A stretch of 64,000 nt of DNA from Aquincola tertiaricarbonis (lineage in GTDB: Bacteria > Pseudomonadota > Gammaproteobacteria > Burkholderiales > Burkholderiaceae_C). Numbering within the stretch: the first letter of the stretch is position 1; every line of letters starts with the position of its first letter. The stretch is from assembly GCF_023573145.1 (NCBI RefSeq), contig NZ_CP097635.1, positions 2,294,001-2,358,000 on the forward strand. The letters are read 5' to 3'. This document shows, in pieces, positions 36,612 through 45,130 of the stretch. Below the pieces are notes generated by a model. It did not search any database. It had not been told where the DNA came from and saw only the letters and a list, made by a program, of their open reading frames with translations. The position numbers and the translations under genes are program-made.

Positions 36612-37514
36612 TCAGTTCAGGAACGGATTGGCCCGCAGGCCCTCCACCGCCAGGTCGATGAAACCGCGCACCTTCTGGGTTGCCCGCCGGCCTTCCAGGT
36701 GCACGACGTGGATGGGCAGCGGCGGTGTCTCGAAGGCTTCCAGCACCGGCACCAGCGTGCCTTCGCGCAGCCATGGGGCGGCCTGGTAGCTCAACAGCCG
36801 CGCGATGCCGAAATGCGCGCGTGCGGCGGCGATGGCCGCGTCGTTGGTGGTGGTGCGCATGCGCACCGGCAGCGGCAGCACCAACGGCCGGCCGCCTTCG
36901 ACAAAGCGCCAGTCGGCCACCGGGCTGTTGATGCCGGCCGACACCAGGCGGTGGCCGGTGGCCAGCTCACGCGGGTGCTGCGGCGTGCCGGCTTCGGCCA
37001 GGTACTCGGGCGAGGCCACCAGCATGCGGCGCACGCGGCCCACGCGCACCGCCTGCAGCGAAGAGTCGGGCAGCTCACCGATGCGCACCGCCACGTCGAT
37101 GCCTTCTTCCACGATGTTGACCACGCGGTCGAGGAACAGGCACTGCGCATCCACCTGCGGATGCGCCTGCAGGTAGCGCACCAGCAGCGGCGTGACGTAC
37201 AGCTGGCCGAACAGCACCGGCGCGGTGATCGTGAGCGTGCCGCGCGGCGCCGCATGGGTGCCGGTGGCGGCCACCTCGGCCTCGTCGATGTCGGCCAGGA
37301 TGCGCCGGCAGTCGGCCGCATAGCGCGCGCCGGCATCGGTGACCCGCACCACCCGCGTGGTGCGCGTCAGCAGCCGCAGGCCCAGCCGATCCTCCAGTTC
37401 CGCCACCGCCCGCGTGACCACGGGCGGAGACAGCTCCAGCTTGCGCGCCGCCGCGGCAAAGCCGCCGCTGTCGACGACGGCGACGAAGACGGTCATGGCT
37501 TGGAGGCGGTCCAT
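36612..37514 (-). CDS. LysR family transcriptional regulator
   Basis: This is a 300-residue LysR protein. The helix-turn-helix covers the first 60 residues (MTVFVAVVDSGGFAAAARKL, VVTRAVAELEDRLGLRLLTR) and the effector domain follows (GTLTITAPVLFGQLYVTPLL, EGIDVAVRIGELPDSSLQAV). This subgroup often sits beside glutathione S-transferase genes, as it does here (convergent with the GST-PPOX pair). It follows the alpha/beta-hydrolase gene by 72 bases on the same strand. Targets are not established by sequence. Confidence 0.92.
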   Translation of the reverse strand: MDRLQAMTVFVAVVDSGGFAAAARKLELSPPVVTRAVAELEDRLGLRLLTRTTRVVRVTDAGARYAADCRRILADIDEAEVAATGTHAAPRGTLTITAPVLFGQLYVTPLLVRYLQAHPQVDAQCLFLDRVVNIVEEGIDVAVRIGELPDSSLQAVRVGRVRRMLVASPEYLAEAGTPQHPRELATGHRLVSAGINSPVADWRFVEGGRPLVLPLPVRMRTTTNDAAIAAARAHFGIARLLSYQAAPWLREGTLVPVLEAFETPPLPIHVVHLEGRRATQKVRGFIDLAVEGLRANPFLN

Positions 37515-37586
37515 GGGGTGGGCTTGGCAAGTGGAGAAGGCTGTCCTGGGTGCTCGTCACACTCGACGCATCGACCAGGCGCCAGG

Positions 37587-38615
37587 TCAGCGAGACTGCA
37601 TGCCGATCACGGTCAAGACGGCATCGGTGACGGCGTGCGGCTGGTCCAAGTGGATGTCGTGCCCGGCCCCGGCCACGATGCGGTTCTGGCCACGCGACGA
37701 CAAGGCGGCGATTTCCTCGTGAGATTGGAGCACGTCGTCCTCGAAGGCCTTGTTGGTGGCGCTTTGCGGCTGGCCTGGCTGCGCGAACGGACTCACTCCG
37801 CGGGTCAGGTAGATCAGCGGAAGATTGCCGAAGGACCTTCGCGCCGCACGAAGCTCGCTCGCGGTTCGGGTGTCGTAGTTCTTGCGCTCAGAGGCCATGG
37901 CATCCCAACGACGCAGACCCTGACGGGCCGCCTTCACGGCAGGCCAGAGCGCGGGTCCGTAAGTCGCTGATTCGTCGTCGATGCAGCGAGCCCAAGCCTC
38001 GGTGCCTTCATGCAGGCCGGCCCGGGCTGCCGACCGACATTGCTCGAAGGCCGCATCCATCTGCGTGCGCAGCAGCTTCAGCTTGCCCTGCGTCACCCTG
38101 TTGCCTCGGACCGCCGCGTCCTCATGATCGGCGTCCACCAGCACCAGGCCGCCAATGCCCTTTGGATAGGTATAGGCATACAGCTGGGCTATCCGTCCAC
38201 CGTACGAATGACCGACCAGGACGATGGGCGCTGCGATGTGCGCAGCACGGAGAAGGGCATGCAGGTCTGCAACGGCATTGCGCGCCGTGCCCGGCCGGCT
38301 TGCCGGATCGCTGAACCCGTATCCGGCGCGGTCGTAGACACAGGCTCGCGCCACCTTGGCGACCTCGGCATGCACGCGAAACCATGTCCAGGCCTCGTCA
38401 CCCATGCCCGACTCGAAGACCACAGTGGGACTGCCGGTGCCACGGCAGTAGAGGTTGAGTCTCCGGCCCTGGCCCACATCGACTCTGGTGTGAGGCACCG
38501 CGTAGTCACCCGCCGTCGACGGCACCTCGTTCTGCGCGAGCGTGTTCGCAGGGACGCTGGTGGCTGCGACGCAGGTGAGCCACAGCAGCCTGAGGAATGT
38601 GGTGCGAGGTCTCAT
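37587..38615 (-). CDS. Secreted alpha/beta-hydrolase
   Basis: This 342-residue alpha/beta-hydrolase has a signal peptide (LLWLTCVAATSVPANTLAQ). The nucleophile elbow is VGHSYGG (Ser137) and the oxyanion loop region is VVFESGMGDEAWTW. The conserved strand CVYDRAGYGFSDP follows, with a catalytic His near the end (AGAGHDIHLDQP). The substrate is unknown. The ATG at 38615 overlaps the stop of the PEP-CTERM remnant upstream (ATGA), so its translation may depend on ribosomes finishing that reading frame, which is interrupted by a stop at 38978. GGAG lies nine bases before the ATG and could permit independent initiation. It may act on the same surface material as the PEP-CTERM proteins. Confidence 0.88.
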   Translation of the reverse strand: MRPRTTFLRLLWLTCVAATSVPANTLAQNEVPSTAGDYAVPHTRVDVGQGRRLNLYCRGTGSPTVVFESGMGDEAWTWFRVHAEVAKVARACVYDRAGYGFSDPASRPGTARNAVADLHALLRAAHIAAPIVLVGHSYGGRIAQLYAYTYPKGIGGLVLVDADHEDAAVRGNRVTQGKLKLLRTQMDAAFEQCRSAARAGLHEGTEAWARCIDDESATYGPALWPAVKAARQGLRRWDAMASERKNYDTRTASELRAARRSFGNLPLIYLTRGVSPFAQPGQPQSATNKAFEDDVLQSHEEIAALSSRGQNRIVAGAGHDIHLDQPHAVTDAVLTVIGMQSR

Positions 38616-39460
38616 GGAGTCTTCTCCAGCTTCACGAACCGTTGTCCAGTCCGTCGGCGCACGAGGCATCCCAAGAACAGCAGCCCAGCGGCCGACATGC
38701 AGAGGGTGCTGGGCTCCGGTACCGGGGTGGCGACGAAGGCGCGGTAGCCGCCGTCCGCCGTCGCGTAGTGGCCGACGATCACGCCGGCGTTGTTCAGGCC
38801 TTCGACGAAGGTCTCTTCGCTGCCGCCCGCCTGGAAACGCTCGACCACGCCCGAGGCCGAGAGATGAAAGCCCAGCACGGGGCCGCCCTCGTCCCACACC
38901 CGGCCAGCCAGATCACCCTGATCGTTGATACCGCGAAGGTAGGTGGACCCGATCGCAGTCTGGTGAACGCGGTACACCTAGGTGGACAAGTTGGTGCTGC
39001 CGCCACCTCGCAGTCCTGTGAGGTACCTTCCGTCGGGCGAGATGCCCCGCACATACAGACCTTCGGCGACAAGGGTGAACTTGCCGTTCTCGTACAGGTA
39101 GGTCCAAGGCAGCGAATCCGGCCGGTCCGCGCTGGAGACGGCCACGGCCACGACGCCGGTGTTGCTGATGGCCTGCGCGCTGAAGGAGTTGCCGAGACTG
39201 GCATCGAAGATCTTTTCGACGGTGCCGCCGCGCAGCACGAAGCCATAAGAGACGGTGTCGTCCCCGGCTTGTCCCACCATGTCGCCCCGGTCGTTGATGC
39301 CGAACAGCAAGGTCACGGGTGCCACTACCGCGGTAAGGTCCTTCACCTGGTAGGCAGCCGACGCCGCCAATCCGATCAGCAAGCCGGGCAGCACGACCAG
39401 ATGCTTGCATGCCGACAGAGCGTTGCCGACGCGCGATAGGTTCAACTTCTTCATGGTCAT
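38612..39460 (-). pseudogene. PEP-CTERM/HAF-repeat protein, internally deleted and stop-interrupted
   Basis: One reading frame runs from a leader (MKKLNLSRVGNAL, hydrophobic [13 protein letters not shown]) through GINDRGDMVGQ-type HAF repeats to a PEP-CTERM tail (VPEPSTLCMSAAGLLFLG, then VRRR). A TAG codon at 38978-38980 splits it into 160 and 121 residues without a frameshift. Compared with the intact paralogue at 40629-41585, about 51 residues, including one HAF repeat, are missing at the same place. A deletion junction that created or accompanied the stop is therefore likely. It is the third gene of a minus-strand cluster, and its final stop overlaps the hydrolase start. Confidence 0.8.
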
Positions 39461-39523
39461 CTCAGTTCGTGGTTGACGGAGCTTGGCTAGGAGCGACGTT
39501 TTGCATGTCCAGAGTCGACGGGA

Positions 39524-40603
39524 TCACTTCTCGAGCGCTGTGAGTTCACCCATGGCGGATGCGTCGATGACTCGTTTTGAAAGGGCCTGTGCGGCGGCGC
39601 AGGACCACCGCTGCTCCATCGGATCCTTGACGTCTGCCGCCTTGCGTTGCGCCGCCTGAAGCCTGGTTTGCAGCGCATCCGTCCTTTCGGTGGACCAGCC
39701 GCCTCGGCGTGCGATGGACAGTGCCACGGTGGCGTCCAACAGGCTTGCGCCTGGGCGCACCAGTTGGTCTGCCAGGTGCCCGCAGGCGATCTTCCGGTTG
39801 GCGTCGGCCATGGCTGCAGCGCTGCAATGCCGCACAAGCCCGACATGGCCCGGCAGCCCCACCGCGAGCCCCGCCCGCATGGCTGCCTCGACGACCCCCA
39901 TGCGCCCCACGGCGCGTTCTGGTGGCCAGGGAACGCCGGCCAAAACGGCGGCAGCCAGGTGCACGCGCTGCTCCATTCGCGGCGCGCGCTCGGCGCGGAC
40001 GATGGCGGCAGCGGCGCTCGCTTCATCGCCTTGAAGCATCGCGTCGTCTGCTATCGCAAGCCACACTGCCGCGTTGTCTGGCTCGAGCTCAGCTTGCCTG
40101 GTGAGGCTGAGCTCGCGGCAAGCCGGCGTATCCGGCTCCAGCAAGCAAGCCTGGCGGGCGAGGGTGTAGAGCGCCGGATCGCGCGTGTGACGGGCAGAGG
40201 CGATGAGCGCCTGCCTGTCGGGCGCCTCGGCCAACAAGGCCGCGGCGGCCCGCACGAGAGGGTCGGGGTGAGCCAAGGCGTGACTCAGGAAGGCCAAGGA
40301 CTCGGTTTGCAGTGCGGCGTGCTTGCGCTGCCTTTCGTCCTCGCTGTCGGTGTCGGACGGGATGGGCCAGGCGACGCAGGCGCCAGTCTGGCTGCTGGTT
40401 GTCGCCGTCGACGGCGCTGCCGTAGGGGCAGGTTTGGCCACTTCACTGGCTGCTTGTGCTGGGGCACTTTTGTTCCCGGCGGCGGCAGTCGGCAGGGCAT
40501 TGCCAGCGGTGGCTTCCCTGTTCTCGCATGAGCGAACGCCGAACCAGAGAACCGCAGCGAGCACGATCGTGCACAGTGCGATTTTGCGGAGGCGGGGGCT
40601 CAT
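39524..40603 (-). CDS. Membrane-anchored periplasmic hypothetical protein between two PEP-CTERM genes
   Basis: This 359-residue protein has an N-terminal hydrophobic anchor (ALCTIVLAAVLWFGVRS), an Ala/Pro/Thr-rich linker of about 50 residues, then an all-helical region with Ala-rich repeats (LAHPDPLVRAAAALLAEA, EPDNAAVWLAIADDAML) that resembles tetratricopeptide folds. Cysteines are conserved-looking but no catalytic motif is visible. I do not recognise the family. It lies 25 bases after the intact PEP-CTERM gene and 63 before the broken one, so the cluster is probably one transcript. The mature part should face the periplasm. Confidence 0.75.
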   Translation of the reverse strand: MSPRLRKIALCTIVLAAVLWFGVRSCENREATAGNALPTAAAGNKSAPAQAASEVAKPAPTAAPSTATTSSQTGACVAWPIPSDTDSEDERQRKHAALQTESLAFLSHALAHPDPLVRAAAALLAEAPDRQALIASARHTRDPALYTLARQACLLEPDTPACRELSLTRQAELEPDNAAVWLAIADDAMLQGDEASAAAAIVRAERAPRMEQRVHLAAAVLAGVPWPPERAVGRMGVVEAAMRAGLAVGLPGHVGLVRHCSAAAMADANRKIACGHLADQLVRPGASLLDATVALSIARRGGWSTERTDALQTRLQAAQRKAADVKDPMEQRWSCAAAQALSKRVIDASAMGELTALEK

Positions 40604-40628
40604 CCGCTGGCCACCTATGGCGAGTAAA

Positions 40629-41585
40629 TCACTGTCGACGGGTCGCTGCGCAGGTCGACGTCAGTTGACGGCGCCGCCACCAACCGACGAAGCCAAGGCC
40701 CGCGACCAACATGCCGGCGACACCCGGCTCAGGAACGGCCGATGGCATGGCGATGAAGGCCTGGGAGTTCCCGTCGGCCGTGAGGTACGAGCCCACGATC
40801 ACACCGGCGTTGTTGAGTCCGGACAAGAAGGTGTCCACGCCAGGGCCGGCTTGGAAGGTCTCGACGTCACCAGCCGCGCTCATGTAAAAGCCAACGAGCT
40901 GCCCGCCGGAGGTGAACCGACCCACCACATCGCCTTGGTCGTTGATGCCGCGCAGCGCCGTCTGTCCCGGGTCATCAACATGCAGCTGGTAGTCCCGAGC
41001 TTCGCCCGTGTGCAGATTGAGCGTGGTGCCGACTACTTTGGTGTGTCCGCTGCCTGGCACATCAGCGCGCCGGTTGCCGACGACGACCCCGCTGCTGTTG
41101 ATGTCGGCCAAAAAGGAGTAGCCATCGAAGGACAGGTAAGCGCTGGTCACCGTGTCATAGACGAAAGCCCCCCCTCCGTCTCGCCCGCCGGTGACGTACC
41201 GGCCATCGGGCGAGATGCCGCGCGGATACAGCCCGACCCCGAGAAACGTCAGCTTGCCTTTTTCCCAAAGGTAGGAGGACCCTACGGGATCCGATTCCGA
41301 CGCCGCCGTGACCACCACCACGCCGGTATTGCTGATGGCCCACGCGGTGAAGGACGAGCCCAGAGAAGCATCGAAGATGGTCTCAACGGCACCATCCAGG
41401 ACCACGAATGCGTATCTACTGCTGGAGTCTCCAGCACTCCCCACCATATCGCCGCGGTCGTTGATGCCGTAGAGCGAAACGTCGTCGGCGGCGACGCCCT
41501 TGAAGTCGGTGACCTGGTATGCGGCAAAGGCCGATGACGCAGCCAGAGTCAAAAGCGGAAAGGCGGCCAGGCGGGTGAACAACAT
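40629..41585 (-). CDS. PEP-CTERM sorted protein with HAF repeats
   Basis: This 318-residue exported protein has a signal peptide (LAAFPLLTLAASSAFA). The middle has at least five HAF-type repeats with the pattern xINDxGxVVG (LYGINDRGDMVGS, WAISNTGVVVV, LADINSSGVVVGN, LRGINDQGDVVGR, LSGLNNAGVIVGS). The tail is PEP-CTERM: VPEP, a hydrophobic stretch (GMLVAGLGFVGW), then WRRR. Such proteins are processed by an exosortase, which must be encoded outside the window, and are linked to exopolysaccharide or biofilm surfaces. It heads the minus-strand cluster containing the 359-residue protein, the broken paralogue and the hydrolase. Confidence 0.9.
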   Translation of the reverse strand: MLFTRLAAFPLLTLAASSAFAAYQVTDFKGVAADDVSLYGINDRGDMVGSAGDSSSRYAFVVLDGAVETIFDASLGSSFTAWAISNTGVVVVTAASESDPVGSSYLWEKGKLTFLGVGLYPRGISPDGRYVTGGRDGGGAFVYDTVTSAYLSFDGYSFLADINSSGVVVGNRRADVPGSGHTKVVGTTLNLHTGEARDYQLHVDDPGQTALRGINDQGDVVGRFTSGGQLVGFYMSAAGDVETFQAGPGVDTFLSGLNNAGVIVGSYLTADGNSQAFIAMPSAVPEPGVAGMLVAGLGFVGWWRRRQLTSTCAATRRQ

Positions 41586-41602
41586 TCAGGCACTCGCTCA
41601 AG

Positions 41603-42747
41603 TTGAGACGGCGGATGCTAACGGCGAGGCCTATTCGGTTTGCACGCGAACGCAAGAGCCTGGAGGTGAAAAGTTGCCCATCGGCTGTAGGCGCAAATGG
41701 ATGTCCACCCGACTCCAATCACCTGACGAGTCGCCTGCGTGTCATCGCGTTGCGTCCGGTCAGCCTCCTGAACCCGAAGTGGCAGCAGGTCGAACTGTCG
41801 AGCAACGGGCGGCGCGAAGAGATGACTGACGTCACGTTGAGGTCCAATGCGATCTTTCACGGACGTTACTTCGCCACCGAGTCGCTGTATTTCGCCAAGC
41901 TGCCCGCAGGCAAGTACGAGGTCACGGGCTTCGGTAGCGCGGGTTCGGGCCCCGGCCTCATCCTCGCGTTGATCGGCAGCGACAGCGCCAAGGCGCAGGC
42001 GCTGCCGTCCTTCACCTTCGAGGCGGGGCGGCTGGCGAATCTGGGCACGTTGGTCTTCGCCTCGGAGATGGGCAAGGAACTACCGGAACAGCTGGTTCTG
42101 CTGCGCGGTCCGATGGGCCGCAAGAACGCGCTCGATGCCTTGCTGGCAGAGTCCGCACGCGACGCCCTGCCGCTGCCCGCGGGGGGCGGATGGCAGGGCG
42201 AAGCCTCCGCGATGGACGAACAGCGGCTGCTTGCGCAGGCCCGCCAGTGGGTGTCTCGGCTTTATCTGCGGGTGGGGGACCAGGGGCTCGCGGGTGGGTC
42301 GCACCTCGGGCAGCTGCTGTAGCGCACAGGCCCCAACACCTGGGTGCGCGATGCGGCCGACACCCTGGGGACGATTTTCGCCGTCACGCTCACTCCAGAT
42401 CGCCTAACGGTGGCCGGCAGCGAGTACGGCACCTACCTGGTCCGGTCCGCCGACGGAGCATGGCAATCGCACCAGCTTCCTGGCGACAGGGGCCACTACT
42501 GGATGGACGCTGGCAGCGCGTACAGCCTGGAGTACAGCGCGGGCTTCAGCACGGTGAGCAATTTCCTGCAGAAGACCACCGACGGCGGTGGCCGTTGGCA
42601 GAAGCTGGGCAAGCCGCTGGAGACGCCGGACTTCGCGGGGAGCATCGTCTACGCAGATCCGACCGAGGTGCTCGTGCAAGGCCTGAAGGCGCTCTATTCG
42701 ACGCGCGACGAGGGCCAGACCTGGGTACGCGTCCAGGGTGGATTGCT
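41603..42747 (+). pseudogene. Remnant of a beta-propeller (BNR/sialidase-like) protein, stop-interrupted
   Basis: One reading frame codes for an N-terminal domain (FHGRYFATESLYFAKLPAGK, a carboxypeptidase-regulatory-like strand pattern) and a C-terminal propeller-like part with repeats such as TTDGGGRWQKLGKP and LYSTRDEGQTWVRVQ. A TAG at 42320-42322 (after GGSHLGQLL) interrupts it, and coding resemblance stops near 42747, next to the SMR leader. No good start or signal peptide is visible; the 5' limit is uncertain. I infer a decayed secreted protein truncated at both ends. Original function unknown. Confidence 0.65.
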
Positions 42748-42758
42748 TGCTAGTATCC

Positions 42759-42836
42759 GTACCAAAGCAGTGAGGTACCGCTCTCTTCGCCGTCTCACGA
42801 CCGCGCCCGGTACAGGCGCCAAGTCGGGAGAGGTAC
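42759..42836 (+). promoter_or_regulatory. Switch-like leader with mutually exclusive hairpins before the SMR exporter gene
   Basis: Hairpin 1 pairs GTACC (42759-42763) with GGTAC (42774-42778). An alternative stem pairs GTACC plus TCTC (42775-42785, two bulged bases) with GAGAGGTAC (42828-42836). The second stem covers most of the ribosome-binding site GGGAGAGG (42826-42833). Both use 42775-42778, so they cannot coexist. A further hairpin GCGCC-N7-GGCGC is at 42803-42819. This is the layout of a translational attenuator or riboswitch, but the class is not identified. Confidence 0.5.
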
Positions 42837-42842
42837 TTCCTC

Positions 42843-43175
42843 ATGGACTCCCAGAAGTTCTCGTGGCTGGTTCTGGCTGCCAGTGTCCTGGCTGAGGTTC
42901 TCGGCACCCTCGCGCTGCGATACGCAGCCAGCTTCACGAAGTTCTGGCCATCCGCAGCCGTAGTGGCCTGTTATTCCTGCGCCATCTGGCTCATGTCCGT
43001 CGCTGTCAAACAGCTTGAGATGGGTCTTGCCTATGCGGTGTGGGCTGGCGTCGGAACTGCACTCACGGCGCTGCTGGGCATGGTCTGGTTCGGGGAAGCG
43101 AGCTCGGCATTGCGCATTGCTGGGCTAGGGTGCATCGTGTTCGGAGTGGTCGCACTCAATCTCAGCACCAGGTAG
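42843..43175 (+). CDS. SMR family multidrug efflux protein (EmrE/Qac-type)
   Basis: This 110-residue four-helix transporter works as a dimer exchanging protons for cationic drugs. The essential Glu is E18 (AASVLAEVLGTLAL). Helix 3 carries GLAYAVWAGVGTAL, with Tyr64 and Trp67 equivalent to the substrate-contact residues of EmrE. The segment FTKFWPSAAVVACY is closer to EmrE/QacE than to the guanidinium exporter SugE/Gdx. ATG at 42843 is preceded by GGGAGAGG nine bases upstream, within a potentially sequestering hairpin. The gene follows a truncated beta-propeller remnant, suggesting that local rearrangement placed it here. Confidence 0.9.
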   Translation: MDSQKFSWLVLAASVLAEVLGTLALRYAASFTKFWPSAAVVACYSCAIWLMSVAVKQLEMGLAYAVWAGVGTALTALLGMVWFGEASSALRIAGLGCIVFGVVALNLSTR

Positions 43176-43394
43176 ACAGGCTGCACCTTTTCCCAGCGGA
43201 AGCGGAGCGGCCAGTCGCCGTGGGTTCAAAGAGCGTGGCGGAGTCGAGCCCCTGAAGCTCGGCTGTACGGCAGCCCCGTCAGAGCTTCACTTCGGCCCGG
43301 GTGGACGAGGAGGTGTCCGAGCAGCGACCCAGGGTCGCGCGACCAAGAGAGCGTCCTTGGGCTTCTCACCCCGCTCTGCACTCCCACTGGCGCG

Positions 43395-44594
43395 TCAGAC
43401 CCACTGGGCGACCAGGTAGTCGCGCAGGCGCGGGTCCTCGGTCAGGCCGATGGCGCGCTGCAGCGCCGCCTGCCGGCCGGGCGCGCCAGCCAGCCGGAGC
43501 ACATGGGCGCGCGCCACCCAGTAGGGTGCATAGCTGGCGGCTTCATCCGCCACTGCATCGAGCAGCGCAGCGGCGGCGGCCGGCTCACCGGCCTCAGCCC
43601 GTGCCACGGCCTGGCCAACGCGCGCACCGAGGCTGGCGTGGTGATGCACCAGTACGCCATACAGCTCAGCGATGGCGCGCCAGGGTGTCTGCCCCGTGGC
43701 TCGCCGCTGCGCATGGGCCGACTGGATGGCCGCCTCGATCTGGAAAGGCCCGGGCTGTCGAAGCCCGGCGGCAGTCCACAGTGCTGCCTCGGCCTCGCGG
43801 ATGAGCTCGTCGCTCCAGGTGGCCGGGTCCTGCGCCGCCAGCGGCACGAAGCGGCCGTCAGCGTCGAACTGTGCCGCGCGCCGCGCCTCGGCATGCAGCA
43901 GCAGGGCCAGCAGTCCCCAGGCTTCTGCCTGATCGGGCAGAAGCTGCGGCGTCAGGCGGGCCAGGAAGAGGGCTTCCTCGCGCAGGTCCCCGACTGGGCT
44001 GTCCGGCGCATGGCGGCCCAGGGTGTAGGCGGCGTAGACCGCCTCCAGCACGGCCGCCATGCGCTCGGGCAGCTCGCGGGCCTCCGGGGTCTCGAAGCGC
44101 AGACCGGCTTCGCGGATCTTGGCCTTGGCGCGCACCAGGCGTTGAGCCATCGCCGTGGGCGAGACCAGGAACGCGCTGGCGATGACCTTGGCGTCCAGCC
44201 CCAGCACAGCCTGCAGCATCAGCGGCGCGTGCACGTTGGCCGCGATGGCCGGATGGGCGCACACGAACATCAGCTGAAGCCGGGCGTCGGGCACGGCCTC
44301 GCGCGCGGGCGCCTCGGGCTCTTTGTCATCGAGCAAGGCGGTGACGCGCGGGTCCAGTGTCACGCGGGTGTGGCGGGCGTGGTGCAGCAGGCGGCGCTGG
44401 GCCGCCGCAGCCAGCCAGGCCTCGGGCGCGTCCGGCACGCCCTGCCCGGGCCAGTGCCGCAGCGCAGCGGCAAAGGCGTCGGCCAGAGCGTCCTCGGCGG
44501 CGGCAAGGTCGCGCCATTGCCAGGCCAGGCGCGCCACAAGGCGGCCGTAGCTCTCGCGGGCAACGCGCTCGGCCACCGACGCCGCGTCGCTCAT
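43395..44594 (-). CDS. ECF RNA polymerase sigma factor with DUF6596 C-terminal domain
   Basis: This 399-residue sigma factor of the large extracytoplasmic-function type is usually found beside YCII genes. Region 2 (ESYGRLVARLAWQWRDLAAA, ALADAFAAALRHWPGQGVPD) and region 4 (VLGLDAKVIASAFLVSPTAM, AQRLVRAKAKIREAG) are followed by a helical C-terminal domain with PERMAAVLEAVYAAYTLG, the DUF6596 signature. No anti-sigma gene is adjacent; the YCII proteins upstream are the typical partners. The start at 44594 (MSDAASVAERVARES) is the natural ATG; earlier in-frame sequence is not sigma-like. Confidence 0.9.
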   Translation of the reverse strand: MSDAASVAERVARESYGRLVARLAWQWRDLAAAEDALADAFAAALRHWPGQGVPDAPEAWLAAAAQRRLLHHARHTRVTLDPRVTALLDDKEPEAPAREAVPDARLQLMFVCAHPAIAANVHAPLMLQAVLGLDAKVIASAFLVSPTAMAQRLVRAKAKIREAGLRFETPEARELPERMAAVLEAVYAAYTLGRHAPDSPVGDLREEALFLARLTPQLLPDQAEAWGLLALLLHAEARRAAQFDADGRFVPLAAQDPATWSDELIREAEAALWTAAGLRQPGPFQIEAAIQSAHAQRRATGQTPWRAIAELYGVLVHHHASLGARVGQAVARAEAGEPAAAAALLDAVADEAASYAPYWVARAHVLRLAGAPGRQAALQRAIGLTEDPRLRDYLVAQWV

Positions 44595-44646
44595 GAGCTC
44601 ACCGCCACGCGGAGGTTCGCCAGAGTGAAGTGGCGCTGCGCCTTGT

Positions 44647-45009
44647 TCATGCCGTCGCGGGCGGCGGCAGCACCGGCCGCACCTCGACGCTGCCGGCTGA
44701 CGCGCAGGGCGCACGCGCCGCCCACTTCAGCGCGTCTTCCAGGCTGGCCGTCTCGAGGATGACGTAGCCGCCCAGGTGCTCGTGGGTGTCAGCGAAGGGG
44801 CCGTCCTGCACATGGCGTTTGTCGCCTGCCATTCGCACCTGCGTGGCGGTGCGCGGCGCTTGCAGCGCGTTGCCGCTGACGACGCTGCCACTGCCATACA
44901 TGGCGCCCATGTAGGCCTGCCAGGCTCCCCAGTAGGCGGGCGCGGCGGCTGGGTCGTCGCGACGGGCGACTTCGGCGGTGGTCTCTTTGAAGACGAGCAT
45001 GAATTGCAT
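44647..45009 (-). CDS. YCII-related (DGPF domain) protein, copy A
   Basis: This 120-residue protein of the YCII/DGPF family starts MQFMLVFKETTAEVARRDD and carries HVQDGPFADTHEHLGGYVIL, the diagnostic DGPF segment. GGAG precedes the ATG at 45009. It lies 52 bases upstream of the ECF sigma gene on the same strand, a common pairing in which the YCII protein probably modulates the sigma factor or acts in its response. It is closely similar to the neighbour at 45131-45499, so the two are a tandem duplication; their C-terminal 19 residues, ending VRPVLPPP, are nearly identical. Confidence 0.9.
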   Translation of the reverse strand: MQFMLVFKETTAEVARRDDPAAAPAYWGAWQAYMGAMYGSGSVVSGNALQAPRTATQVRMAGDKRHVQDGPFADTHEHLGGYVILETASLEDALKWAARAPCASAGSVEVRPVLPPPATA

Positions 45010-45130
45010 CGGGATCTCCGTGAAGTTCGGGCAGGGTGTGGCGCCGGTGGCATCGCTGTGCCGCCACGATAGCGCCGCGCGCGGACGCACGGCCCGGCGG
45101 TTCACCGCAGCGGCTTGGCCCGGTGCGGGT

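Noticed and set aside
43176..43394. Possible tRNA-like GGGTTCAAAGAGC sequence after the SMR gene
   Set aside because: No acceptor or anticodon stem can be folded around it, so it is a chance resemblance to a T-loop. The 219 bases hold no other feature I can support.
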